A stretch of 64,000 nt of DNA, taken from positions 62,001 through 126,000 of the forward strand of contig VBFH01000025.1 of NCBI GenBank assembly GCA_005883575.1. The letters run 5' to 3'. Positions 47,819-56,015 of this stretch are shown piece after piece. Position 1 is the first letter of the stretch. Each line of letters opens with the position of its first letter. Both the position numbers and the translations under genes were made by a program. This stretch comes from Chloroflexota bacterium. GTDB lineage: Bacteria > Chloroflexota > Dormibacteria > Dormibacterales > Dormibacteraceae. The notes under the pieces are model-generated. The model was not told where the DNA came from. It did no database searches and worked only from the letters and a program-made list of their open reading frames with translations.

Positions 47819-49060
47819 TTACCGCGGCGACCGCGGCAGCAGGGGCAGTGAATGGGCGTCTTGACCTTCCAGCGCCGAGCTGAGCCTGTCGAGCGAACCG
47901 GGCGGCAGCTCGGGATACGCGGGCAGGAACACGAGCCGCGACAGGAGCTCTCGCGCACACCGTGGCTCGAGGTCCGGCCGGGAGGCTGGAGCAGGGATGG
48001 CGGTCACGCTGCTGGCCGAGCGAGCGGCGTCGAATCCCGCGGCTCTTACAGCGTCGATCAAACCGTCCGGCTGATCGATCACGACCGGGAACAGCCAGTG
48101 GCTGTGGTCGAGCGCGAAGCCGCCGACGTGCAGGCCGGAGGGAAGCAGTGCCGCCAATCGTTTGCCCGACGCAGATCGCGCCTGCAGGCGCGCGTGGTCG
48201 AAGGTCCCGAGGCGGTGGCGGAGAAATCTCAAAAGCGGAGCGCTCGGGCGCTGCTCGAGACGTCCGACAAGCTCTTCAGTCGACCCGGCCGGAAACGAGT
48301 GCGCGGCGCTGTTCACAAAGCGATCAAAGTCCCTGCCCATCGCGCGCGAAACGCGCGCCACGGCTGTGTAAAGAAGCGGGCGCGTGAACGCCACGAACGC
48401 GGCCGTCTGGACGATGCGCCGGAGATGAGCGCGACGGGTCTGCAGCGGCCATCCCCGCTGGACGGCTCGCATGCGGTCGAGCAAGGCGGGGTCGCGGACC
48501 GTCAACAGCGCGCCCCCCATGGCGGTCGCGGTCTTCAGGATGCCGAAGCTGAACATCGAGACTTGGGCCGTTGGGTCGCCGGTGTCGGGCGGTCCCTGAA
48601 ACGACTGCGCGCAGTCCTCCACCAGCACCAGCCGGTGGCGCCGGCACATCTCGGCCAGCGGAGCCAGGTCGACGCGACCGCCGAAGAGGTGCGCGACCAC
48701 CAGCATGCGGCTCTTTTCCGTGATGGCCCGCGCGAGGAGCTCGGGGTGAGGCGAAAGCGTTGCGGGGTCGAGATCAACGGGGACCGGGACGAGACCGTGG
48801 TGCTTGGCCAGGCGCGGCATATCCGGATGAGTCACGGCTGAGAACAGAACCTCACTTCCGCGTGGAAGCGCCAGGGCGCTCAGCAGCAGGTGGAAGCCGC
48901 TGCGCACCGAGTAGCACGCGAGCGCGGCTCCCTGCGCCGACCAGAGCCGCTCAACATCGGTCGCCGCCTGCCAGTCGCCGGACGCGCTCATCGTGGAGAT
49001 CGCATAGGCCAGGTGCCGGAGCTTGATATCGAGCCGGTGTCGTGCATAAAGGCGCTTCAT
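47819..49060 (-). CDS. DegT/DnrJ/EryC1-type PLP aminotransferase-like protein
   Basis: At 413 residues, with the fold-type I pattern: ACYSVRSGFHLLLSALALPRG (usual S.T.AL..AL), VLFSAVTHPDMPRL, LVEDCAQSFQG (cofactor-binding Asp and Gln) and the Schiff-base Lys in MFSFGILKTATAMGGALL. The variation GILKTATAMGG from SFxxxKxxxxGEGG marks an outlying subgroup. These enzymes aminate nucleotide sugars or act as dehydratases. No sugar-nucleotide genes are near. Stop to start distance to the zinc-finger gene is 9 bases. Confidence 0.8.
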   Translation of the reverse strand: MKRLYARHRLDIKLRHLAYAISTMSASGDWQAATDVERLWSAQGAALACYSVRSGFHLLLSALALPRGSEVLFSAVTHPDMPRLAKHHGLVPVPVDLDPATLSPHPELLARAITEKSRMLVVAHLFGGRVDLAPLAEMCRRHRLVLVEDCAQSFQGPPDTGDPTAQVSMFSFGILKTATAMGGALLTVRDPALLDRMRAVQRGWPLQTRRAHLRRIVQTAAFVAFTRPLLYTAVARVSRAMGRDFDRFVNSAAHSFPAGSTEELVGRLEQRPSAPLLRFLRHRLGTFDHARLQARSASGKRLAALLPSGLHVGGFALDHSHWLFPVVIDQPDGLIDAVRAAGFDAARSASSVTAIPAPASRPDLEPRCARELLSRLVFLPAYPELPPGSLDRLSSALEGQDAHSLPLLPRSPR

Positions 49061-49231
49061 GGCGCCAGATTCCGATCAAGCCGATATCGGAGTCAGTCTC
49101 TCCTAGGTCTCACTTTCGGTATCAGGTTGGATCGCGTCGATTTCCAGTGACCACGCCGAAATCGGGCCGTCAGCCGTTTCTTAACCGACCGGGTCCTCGA
49201 TCGCGGCCGAATCTTCGGGAGGGAGCTTCTC

Positions 49232-49774
49232 ATGCAGATACGCCTGCCTCAGACAAGGGGGCCCGTGGTGACCGTGTTTGGAGGGGTCCTCGTCGGGGCC
49301 TTTCTCGCGGGCGCGGGTCCACAGATGGATAGGCTGTGGGACCGGCCCTCGTGCGCGGAGACCGTGATGAAGGCGGTTTCGACGGATAAGACCGTGTCCG
49401 GAAGCTACGGCTGCTTCGACACCAACCTTCAAACAGGGCTGCAGACGATCGGCATCGACTCCGACAACGCGTTCGCGCTCAAAGTCGGCCAGAACGGTGA
49501 GTATCACTACGTCCACAAGACGGCGGACGGAGGGTATGTCTACGAATACGACCGGCCGACGCGGCCCCACGACAAGGTGCAGGGGGCGATTTCCGCGCTG
49601 GGCCTGCCGAGGACATCGCGCGACGTGGAGCGTGGCGACCTTTCCGCCGCCTGGCATGAAAGGCATGACCTCGGCGCCGCCTGGGCCGAGATCACGGGGC
49701 AAACCCAGCGTGCGCACAGCCAGCTGTTCACCTTCTATCTCGACGGCAGCGGCAAGATCTCCGCGGTCAAGTAG
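49232..49774 (+). CDS. Membrane-anchored protein of unknown function (180 aa)
   Basis: No family is recognised. The N-terminus has a signal-anchor (GPVVTVFGGVLVGAFLAGAG), and the rest is a soluble alpha/beta domain probably outside the cell: SCAETVMKAVSTDKTVSGSY, GCFDTNLQTG, YHYVHKTADGGYVYEYDRPT and a last strand, SQLFTFYLDGSGKISAVK. The two Cys residues are suited to a disulfide. The start has a GGGAGGGAG ribosome site 10 bases upstream. Confidence 0.6.
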   Translation: MQIRLPQTRGPVVTVFGGVLVGAFLAGAGPQMDRLWDRPSCAETVMKAVSTDKTVSGSYGCFDTNLQTGLQTIGIDSDNAFALKVGQNGEYHYVHKTADGGYVYEYDRPTRPHDKVQGAISALGLPRTSRDVERGDLSAAWHERHDLGAAWAEITGQTQRAHSQLFTFYLDGSGKISAVK

Positions 49775-49798
49775 CCCGATTTCGCGCTAGACTCAAAG

Positions 49799-49814
49799 CC
49801 GAACGTGCGTTCGG
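49799..49814. repeat. Perfect inverted repeat at the start of the HNH-type gene
   Basis: CCGAACG-TG-CGTTCGG pairs exactly over 7 bases. It overlaps the proposed GTG start at 49805 and could be an operator, or a sign that the true start is further downstream. Confidence 0.5.
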
Positions 49815-50419
49815 TTGGGGGTCGGTTGCCCGATCGTTTGCGGATTGGGGGCGGCGCCCGTGCCGTCGTCCTCCGAAGGTGCGGGGGCGCATGCGAGAGG
49901 TGCGGACTCGAATGGCCGTGGGCGCTCTACCTCTTCCGCGTGGACGAGACCGGACCGGCCGCAGCTGCGAACCTGGTGGCGATCTGCGCCGCCTGCTCGG
50001 ATGGACGCGCCGGCGCCTTCGCGCCGCTCCTTAGCGAGCCTTCGCTGCGCGAACGCCTGCGCGAAGCCAACAACCGCCGCACGGGCGCGGCCAGGCTGAC
50101 GCCGGCGCGCAGGCGGAGGCTGATCGCGGAACGCGGCGGCTGCTGCCAGACCTGCGGCATCTCCGGCGCGGAACGTCAGCTCGACGTCCACCACCTGCTC
50201 GGCGTGCTTCGAGGGGGCGATGACTCCGAGGCCAACCTCATGGTGCTGTGCTTCGCCTGCCACCGTCACCTCCAGCCATGCGCCGCCGGGTGCGGCCGTT
50301 GGGCGAGAAAGCCCGCATCCGTCTGCAGACGCTGTCAAGTCCGAACCCGGCTTCAGGATCTCTACCCGACGCTGTCGTTGGAGGAGATCAAAGCGCGCCA
50401 TCCGAGCCTCATGGCGTAG
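49805..50419 (+). CDS. Tandem HNH-like zinc protein
   Basis: Two Cys4-type HNH-like modules lie in tandem in 204 residues. The first is ACERCGLEWPWALYLFRVDE then NLVAICAACSDGR, in which the central HH is replaced (FRV). The second has GGCCQTCGISGAERQLDVHH, a LGVLRGGDDSEANLMVLC stretch and FACHRHL, which retains the DVHH-N-H core of HNH nucleases. A third Cys cluster (CAAGCGRWARKPASVCRRC) follows. Nuclease activity is possible only for module 2. The GTG start is uncertain because of the palindrome; a downstream TTG is possible. Confidence 0.7.
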   Translation: MRSVGGRLPDRLRIGGGARAVVLRRCGGACERCGLEWPWALYLFRVDETGPAAAANLVAICAACSDGRAGAFAPLLSEPSLRERLREANNRRTGAARLTPARRRRLIAERGGCCQTCGISGAERQLDVHHLLGVLRGGDDSEANLMVLCFACHRHLQPCAAGCGRWARKPASVCRRCQVRTRLQDLYPTLSLEEIKARHPSLMA

Positions 50420-50452
50420 GGAGAACCTCGATCTGCGACTGGTCCATCTCGT

Positions 50453-51844
50453 TCAGCGCGCCAGGGACAGGACGTCACCGAGGACGAATCCGTGTTCGGT
50501 GATCTCGTACCGGTGGACGATCGGACGGTGCTGCATCGCGCGCGTCTTGAGGATCGTGAGGGCTCGCACCAGCTCGGGCCCGTCCTGGACGTACTGGAGA
50601 AGGATCACGTTGTCGGCGAGGTGTGAGATCCCCTGGTCCGAGATTCGATGCAGCTCGAAGAGCTCAGGGATCTCGACGATGAACATCAAGCTGATCCCGG
50701 CGCGCGTGAAGCGCTGCGTCACTGAAAAAACCCACTCCCGGAATCGAACCGGATCGCCCGCCCCGATCTCCAGGTCGGGGAGGCTGTCGATGACGATCCG
50801 CTTCGCGCCTGTCCTCTCGACGAGCTCCAGAAGCTCATACACCCATTCGTCGATGTTCATGCCGACCACGCCGCGAGACAGGAGGTGGACGTCCGGATTG
50901 TCGACCGACCAGCCAAAGCTGCTCACGATCCGTTCCAGCTGAGTCTCGTTCTCGTGAAAGGTCGCGAGGATACCGGGTTCTCCGGCTTGGGCGCCGTGAT
51001 AAATGAAGTGAAGACCCATCAGCGTCTTGCCGATTCCCGATGGGCCGGCTATCAAAGTCGTCGCCCCCGCCCAGAACCCACCTTCGCCCAGAAGTTCGTC
51101 CAGAGCCGCGATTCCCGTCGCGGTGTGCTCGCGCCTGAGCTGATAACGCGAATCGACATGGTCCTCCGCCAGGCGGGGGAAAACTTCGAGGCCCCCATCT
51201 GAGATGCGGTACGTGTGCTCGCCCGATCGGTATCCGCTGCCGCGCAGCTTCAAAACCTGGATTACGCGGACCTCGCGCTCGGCCATCTGCTTGATATCGA
51301 GGTCGACGATCGCGTCGGCAATCGCAAACTCCGCTTCCACCTGCGCGTGCTCTCGCGTGTACGGCGCGTTCCAGATAGACGTTGCCGCGGCGGCCGTGAG
51401 GCGCCGAACAAGTCCGTACAGAAACTGCCGGAAAGCGCCGATGTCTCCAGCCATCGCGTGGAAGGCCCGGAAGCTGTCGAGGACGACGATCCCGGGCCGC
51501 GCCTGCCGCAGGTGACCGTCGATCGCATGCAGGACCTCATCAAGCCCGCTCTCACCTAGCTGTTGGCCGATGTCCTCGTAGACGACGCGGCCGTCGCGCA
51601 GCGCCGTGCGGTCGAAGAACGTCAGCGATTCCCCGTAGCGAAGAATCTTGTCGAGAGGTTCCGACAGTGTCGAGAGGTACAGGGCGGGTTTTTCGACCGT
51701 GGCGTTCCGAAAAGCCACCTGCTGGCTCAGGATCGTCTTGCCGCTGCCGGGGACACCGACGATCAGGTTGATCGCGTTCTTCAGCAAGCCGCCGCTGAGG
51801 ATCTCGTCGAGTCTTTTGACTCCGGTCGGAATACGCTCGTTCAA
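50453..51844 (-). CDS. Double-domain KaiC-like ATPase
   Basis: Two RecA-like KaiC domains fill 463 residues. Domain 1 (1-230) starts ERIPTGVKRLDEILSGGLLK and has Walker A GVPGSGKT and Walker B IVVLDSF. Domain 2 (245-463) starts TATGIAALDELLGEGGFWAG and has Walker A GPSGIGKT and Walker B RIVIDSLPD. Catalytic Glu pairs are not obvious beside domain 1 Walker A (LYLSTLSEPLDK carries one). It is shorter than cyanobacterial KaiC (about 519 aa) and lacks the C-terminal tail with the autophosphorylation ST pair. KaiA/KaiB are absent. It shares 4 bases with the MerR-receiver gene and so is translationally coupled to it. Confidence 0.88.
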   Translation of the reverse strand: MNERIPTGVKRLDEILSGGLLKNAINLIVGVPGSGKTILSQQVAFRNATVEKPALYLSTLSEPLDKILRYGESLTFFDRTALRDGRVVYEDIGQQLGESGLDEVLHAIDGHLRQARPGIVVLDSFRAFHAMAGDIGAFRQFLYGLVRRLTAAAATSIWNAPYTREHAQVEAEFAIADAIVDLDIKQMAEREVRVIQVLKLRGSGYRSGEHTYRISDGGLEVFPRLAEDHVDSRYQLRREHTATGIAALDELLGEGGFWAGATTLIAGPSGIGKTLMGLHFIYHGAQAGEPGILATFHENETQLERIVSSFGWSVDNPDVHLLSRGVVGMNIDEWVYELLELVERTGAKRIVIDSLPDLEIGAGDPVRFREWVFSVTQRFTRAGISLMFIVEIPELFELHRISDQGISHLADNVILLQYVQDGPELVRALTILKTRAMQHRPIVHRYEITEHGFVLGDVLSLAR

Positions 51845-52515
51845 CGCTGGAGGCGCGGCTCGCGCGAACGGTCCACCAGCGCGCTGGTGCCCAGCAGGTC
51901 GCGCACGGTGGAGACGAGGGCCAGCGGCTCGAGCGGTTTGCGCATGAACGCAGCCGCGCCCGAGCGAATCGCCTCGTCTGCGCTGTCGATCGCGGACACC
52001 GCGACGACGTGCGCCGTCTGCCTCGCGGCGAACTCATTGAGAAGACGAAAGCCCGCGCCGCCGGAGATCAAGAGATCGATGAGGACGATCTGGGGCGATC
52101 GCTCCTCGAAGTGCAGCCGGGCTTGGGTGGCATCGAGGGCGACCACGACGTCGCAGCCCTCTGTGCGCAGGAAATATTCGGCCAGGTCCGCCGCGTAGCT
52201 GTCCCGCTCAGCTATCAAGACCAGCGGTCTGACCTCGTGGGTGGATCCGGAGCCGACCGGCAGATGACCCGCGCCAAGGTCCTCGGACAGAAGCCGGTGC
52301 GCGTCCGCGGCGCTCATGCCGGACTCGATCTGAGACTTGATGAAGCGCAACTTCTCGACCTGCCCACGCGAGTAGAGGCGGTGCGAGCCCTCGCTGCGTC
52401 TCGGGCTGATGAGCGAGTAGCGATCCTCCCAGGCACGTAGAGTCGAGGCTGGGATGTCGAGCATCCGCGCCACCGCACCGATCGAGTAGATGGGCTGATC
52501 CTGCTCGCCGGCCAT
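51841..52515 (-). CDS. MerR-type DNA-binding domain fused to a receiver domain
   Basis: From ATG 52515 (224 aa). Residues 8-75 are a MerR winged helix: IYSIGAVARMLDIPASTLRA, then WEDRYSLISPRRSEGSHRLY and QVEKLRFIKSQIESGMSAAD. Residues 95-215 are a receiver: VLIAERDSYAADLAEYFL, the Asp in IVLIDLLISGGAGF (acceptor position), VSAID and MRKPLE. The MerR part resembles the CarH/LitR/MlrA group, with a receiver replacing the cobalamin domain. The gene is the first of a two-gene operon with the KaiC-like ATPase; its own upstream region contains inverted repeats. Confidence 0.88.
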   Translation of the reverse strand: MAGEQDQPIYSIGAVARMLDIPASTLRAWEDRYSLISPRRSEGSHRLYSRGQVEKLRFIKSQIESGMSAADAHRLLSEDLGAGHLPVGSGSTHEVRPLVLIAERDSYAADLAEYFLRTEGCDVVVALDATQARLHFEERSPQIVLIDLLISGGAGFRLLNEFAARQTAHVVAVSAIDSADEAIRSGAAAFMRKPLEPLALVSTVRDLLGTSALVDRSREPRLQR

Positions 52516-52538
52516 GCCTGAAACCTCACAATATAGCT

Positions 52539-52598
52539 TATGCAGAGTTGTTGCATAGATTTTCGGATCGTGATAGTTTTTTGAACAGCAACAACTGC
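52539..52598. promoter_or_regulatory. Inverted repeats in the divergent MerR-receiver/receiver promoter region
   Basis: TATGCA (52539-52544) and TGCATA (52552-52557) form an exact palindrome around a 7-base spacer. GCAGAGTTGTTGC (52542-52554) is matched in inverted order by GCAACAACTGC (52588-52598). On the minus strand a TATATT -10-like element lies just downstream of the palindrome. The A/T-rich tract gatagttttttgaac between them is unusual for this window. Autoregulation by the MerR-type protein is the likely use. Confidence 0.55.
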
Positions 52599-52734
52599 GG
52601 AGGCATTGCGAAATGTAACGCAGGTGTCGGCTTCGGAGACGAATGGAGGGTTCAGCCGGGGCCTGGCGGCGATGGGGCGCAAGAGCGGGCGGCGAGAGCG
52701 GGCGCCGCGCGCCGCCGGGGCCGCCGGCTGAAAC

Positions 52735-53169
52735 ATGATGCTGGGGGCGATTCGACCTGTGAAGGAAGGGGAGCCGGCCGGGGGGAGATCGGTGATCCTG
52801 GTCGACGACGATGTCACGACGGCGGAGATGTACCGTGTCGGGCTCGAGGCGTTCGGCTTCAGCGTGACCGTTGCCCATGACGCGGAGGAGATGTTCCGCA
52901 ACATCGACGGTCAGGTGCCCGACATCCTCGTCCTCGATTGGCACCTGCCTGGCATGCATGGTGATGAGATCCTGCATCACATCCGCCTGGACGAACGGAC
53001 CAGGGCGCTCCCTGTTTTCATGCTGAGCAACTACCCCGGGGGGAAGGACGGCGAGATCGACCGCGTGTTCCTGGCAGGGGCGCTGGCCTGGCTCGAGAAG
53101 GTCAAGACGCCGCCGGCGTTGCTCGCCGAGAAGCTCACCGAAGCCCTGAGACCCGCGCCAGGCTCATAA
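52735..53169 (+). CDS. Response-regulator receiver (144 aa)
   Basis: A lone receiver with VILVDDDVTTAEMY, the acceptor Asp in ILVLDWHLPGMHGDE, MLSNYP and, at the usual Lys position, WLEKVK. The Trp in LDWHLPG is seen in receivers that work with circadian-type or photosensory systems. It has a 20-residue N-terminal extension. Divergent from the MerR-receiver/KaiC operon across the repeats at 52539-52598, so the two are probably co-regulated. Confidence 0.85.
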   Translation: MMLGAIRPVKEGEPAGGRSVILVDDDVTTAEMYRVGLEAFGFSVTVAHDAEEMFRNIDGQVPDILVLDWHLPGMHGDEILHHIRLDERTRALPVFMLSNYPGGKDGEIDRVFLAGALAWLEKVKTPPALLAEKLTEALRPAPGS

Positions 53170-53226
53170 AGACCAAGCCTGGCGGATCGCCTGGATCTCG
53201 CCAGGGCGACCGGATGAGCCACGCGG

Positions 53227-53469
53227 CTACGAGAAACGGCGGATGAACATGAACATCGCCGGCACCCACTGCTCGTCGACGACCGGCCGGCGGCGGACGC
53301 GGCGGCGCAGGAACCCCCACACGGCAAGCTCGCCAGACCGCGTCGGGTTGGCCTTGTCCTCGAGCGCCAGCTCCCGCGACAGTCCGTCGTCGCCGTCGAG
53401 CGGCGCGAAGATCGAGTACATGCTTTTCCGCTCGAGGCTGCGCAGGTCCCTCTCTTCGAGACGGCTCAT
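53227..53469 (-). CDS. Basic small protein of unknown function (80 aa)
   Basis: From ATG 53469 (MSRLEERDLRSLERKSMYSI). The second half is strongly basic (WGFLRRRVRRRPVVDEQWVP) and ends in a hydrophobic AMFMFIRRFS. No family is recognised. A longer frame to 53736 overlaps the ECF sigma gene and is not protein-like. The gene is divergent from the sigma gene, with 82 bases between starts. Confidence 0.45.
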   Translation of the reverse strand: MSRLEERDLRSLERKSMYSIFAPLDGDDGLSRELALEDKANPTRSGELAVWGFLRRRVRRRPVVDEQWVPAMFMFIRRFS

Positions 53470-53551
53470 CGGATTGATTGTGACACCACGGTCGCGGGGT
53501 GACACCCTCGTCTGAGTTCCGCCCGTAGTAGAGGTATGGGATGGCATGTAG

Positions 53552-54097
53552 GTGACGAGCGGCGATCGAGAGCAGGCTCTCATCGCTCGCGCCACGGCGG
53601 GTGATCGATCGGCGTACGAGCGCCTCCTCGAACCCACCGTCCGCCCGGCCACGAGGCTTGCGTTTGCCATGCTGCACGATCGGTCGGAGGCCGAGGACGT
53701 GTTCCAGGAGTCGGCCCTCAAGGCCTGGCGACACATGCGAAGCCTTCGCCCAGGCAGTCCCTTTCAACCGTGGTTCATGGGCATCGTCGCCAACCAGTGC
53801 CGTGAGGTCCGCAGGGGTAGGTGGTGGCGATTGATCCGAGTCCCGGATGTGGCCGCGCCTGAGCCGGCCGACGAGACGGCGGCCTGGCTGGAGGGCGAGG
53901 AGCTGCTTCGCGCAGTGGGGCTGCTTCCGCACGACCAGCGCGTGGCCGTGATTCTCCATTTCCACCTCGACATGCCGCTGAGCGATGTCGCGCTTGCCCT
54001 GGGCATTACGCAGGCCGGCGTGAAGACGCGGATCAACCGCACGCTCAAACGCCTGCGCCCGGCGATCGGAGCTGCTGAGGTCAAGATCGATGGCTGA
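53552..54097 (+). CDS. ECF-family RNA polymerase sigma factor
   Basis: At 181 residues it has region 2 (ARATAGDRSAYERLLEPTVR, LAFAMLHDRSEAEDVFQESA, LKAWRHMRSLRPGSPFQPWF) and region 4 (LPHDQRVAVILHFHLDMPLS followed by DVALALGITQAGVKTRINRT). It directs RNA polymerase to alternative promoters. The last 8 bases overlap the start of the next gene, which encodes a membrane protein with an intracellular N-terminus, the arrangement of ECF sigma/anti-sigma pairs. The GTG start lacks a clear ribosome site. Confidence 0.9.
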   Translation: MTSGDREQALIARATAGDRSAYERLLEPTVRPATRLAFAMLHDRSEAEDVFQESALKAWRHMRSLRPGSPFQPWFMGIVANQCREVRRGRWWRLIRVPDVAAPEPADETAAWLEGEELLRAVGLLPHDQRVAVILHFHLDMPLSDVALALGITQAGVKTRINRTLKRLRPAIGAAEVKIDG

Positions 54098-55745
54098 AGA
54101 GACGCTTCGTCGCAACCTTTATGAGGCCTTCGACCCGGGACCCGGCTTTCCGAATCCCTTGCTTCTTTCGCGAACCATGGCCGCCCTCGAGGCGGCGGAG
54201 CCTGCGGCGGATCGCCGACCGTCGCGAGGAAGGAGCGGCTCGCCGCGACGCGGCATCGTGAGCCTGAGCCCGGCGGACACGACCGGCCGTCTGGTCGCGG
54301 CCGCACTCGTCCTCCTCCTGCTGCTCGCTTCCGTAGGCGCGGTCCTGCTCATCCAGCACTACCTCCTGTCGCCGACGCCTGCTCGGTGGAGCGGCTGCGG
54401 AGGAAGCTTCCAATGCGCGTCGATAACGGTGCCGCTGGACTACTCCAACCGCAGCCCCGGCTCGATCGAGATCGCGACCATCCGCAAGCCCGCGACCGAC
54501 TCATCGCACCGGATCGGATCGCTGATCCTGGACCCGGGTGGGCCGGGAATATCCGGGATCGACTATCTGCGTCAGGACTCCGTCTCCTACGAGAGCCTGA
54601 ACAAGCGATTCGACCTGGTCGGCTTCGACCAGCGCGGGGTCGGGCGTAGCGCATCGGTGCGATGCCTGACCAACGCGCAGATCGATGCGCTCATCCAGGT
54701 CGACACGGTGCTCGACGACCCGCGAGAGAAGCAGATCTACATCGAGGCGAGCACGAGCATGGCCCAGGCGTGCGAGCAGACGAGCGCCAGGCTTCTTCCA
54801 TTCGTGGACACCGCCAGCGCTGCGCGCGACCTGGACGCGATCCGCGCCGCACTCGGTGACTCGAAGCTCACCTACCTGGGGTTCGGTTACGGATCGTTTC
54901 TCGGCGAGACCTACGCGCACCTCTTCCCCACTCACGTCCGCGCGCTCGTTTTCGACGGAGTCGCGGACCCGGCGCTCGGCGTTGGCGATGAGCTGCTCGC
55001 GCGCGCCATGGGCTTTGAGGCCAACCTGCAGGCATTCCTCGCCGACTGCCGCAGCATCGCGGTCTGTGCGTTCGGCCAGGCGGGTGACCCGGGACCCAGG
55101 TTGGCAGGGTTGATCCAGAAGCTCGACCAGAGCCCGTTGCCCGTCGGGCCGAGAAGCCTCGGCGGGCGGCTCGCCATCGCCGGCCTGATCGTCGGGCTCG
55201 ATCCCCGCCGCTGGCGCGACCTGGACGGAGCGCTGAACGACGCCGCCAACGGCGACGGCCAAGCGCTGCTCGCGCTGGCGGACGTTGCCTACGGCCGACG
55301 CGCAGATGGCTCGTATCTATATCTGCCGGAAGCTCAAACGGCGATCACCTGCGTGGACCAGGCGGTGCCGTCCGACCTGGCCTTCTACGACCAGCTCGGC
55401 CCGGCGCTGGTCAAGGCCTCTCCGATCTTTGGGCCGGCGTTTCAGTACGCCCCACTCGATTGCTCGCTGTGGCCGGTCAAGTCGAAGCGCACGGCTGGCG
55501 CTCTGACGGCGACGGGCGCGCCTCCCATCCTGCTATTGGGCGGCACGCAAGACCCGTCCTGGCCGTACGCGTGGGCGCAAGCGGTGAACTCGCAGCTTGC
55601 AAGGTCCGTACTCCTCACGCGCAATGGTTATGGGTTCCTGTCGTATTTCCGCAGCCTGTGCGTAAGCCTGGCGGTGAACGCTTACCTCACCCAGCTCGCG
55701 CTTCCGCCTGCTGGCACCGTCTGTGCCTCCGACTACCCGGCGTAG
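54090..55745 (+). CDS. Membrane-anchored alpha/beta-hydrolase-like protein lacking the nucleophile; candidate anti-sigma factor
   Basis: The first 66 residues are intracellular (RRNLYEAFDPGPGFPNPLLL; anti-sigma-like position), and residues 67-92 are a membrane helix. The outer part (98-551) follows the tripeptidyl aminopeptidase/proline iminopeptidase fold: VPLDYSN, LDPGGPGISG, FDLVGFDQRGVGRS and LLLGGTQDPSWPYAWA with the acid Asp. But the nucleophile elbow, normally GxSYGxxxG, reads GFGYGSFLG (Gly266), and the final His region reads TRNGYGFLSYF. So it is probably a binding domain rather than an enzyme. It overlaps the sigma gene by 8 bases. Confidence 0.8.
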   Translation: MAEETLRRNLYEAFDPGPGFPNPLLLSRTMAALEAAEPAADRRPSRGRSGSPRRGIVSLSPADTTGRLVAAALVLLLLLASVGAVLLIQHYLLSPTPARWSGCGGSFQCASITVPLDYSNRSPGSIEIATIRKPATDSSHRIGSLILDPGGPGISGIDYLRQDSVSYESLNKRFDLVGFDQRGVGRSASVRCLTNAQIDALIQVDTVLDDPREKQIYIEASTSMAQACEQTSARLLPFVDTASAARDLDAIRAALGDSKLTYLGFGYGSFLGETYAHLFPTHVRALVFDGVADPALGVGDELLARAMGFEANLQAFLADCRSIAVCAFGQAGDPGPRLAGLIQKLDQSPLPVGPRSLGGRLAIAGLIVGLDPRRWRDLDGALNDAANGDGQALLALADVAYGRRADGSYLYLPEAQTAITCVDQAVPSDLAFYDQLGPALVKASPIFGPAFQYAPLDCSLWPVKSKRTAGALTATGAPPILLLGGTQDPSWPYAWAQAVNSQLARSVLLTRNGYGFLSYFRSLCVSLAVNAYLTQLALPPAGTVCASDYPA

Positions 55746-55767
55746 GCTCGGTAACCTTCGTGGGGTG

Positions 55768-56004
55768 ATGCGGGCCGGGGAATTTCTCGTCCTGAAGAAA
55801 GTTGCCGACGATGCGCCGTCGGTGAGTTCGCGATCGGCACCATCGTCGGGCTCTCTCGGCGTGCATATCGGGTTTGGCGATCCGTGTGGCTTCGAGACGG
55901 GCGCCGACTGGGACTGTCCATCACACATCGACGCGCCGGCGTCCCACGCGACCGTTTCGGTGGACGGTCGTCCGATCATGGAGAACGGCCGGTTTCTGGT
56001 CTGA
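55768..56004 (+). pseudogene. C-terminal fragment of an M29-type aminopeptidase
   Basis: The 78-residue product reads LGVHIGFGDPCGFETGADWD, then SHIDAPASHATVSVDGRPIM and ENGRFLV. The order HIxFGD...G....HxD......V.VDG..I...G is that of the last 60 residues of thermophilic (M29) aminopeptidases, which hold metal-binding His and Asp. The N-terminal 300 residues are missing. It is probably the remains of a gene whose front was lost when the adjacent genes were joined. Family match is by eye. Confidence 0.45.
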
Positions 56005-56015
56005 CGGAGGAAGGA

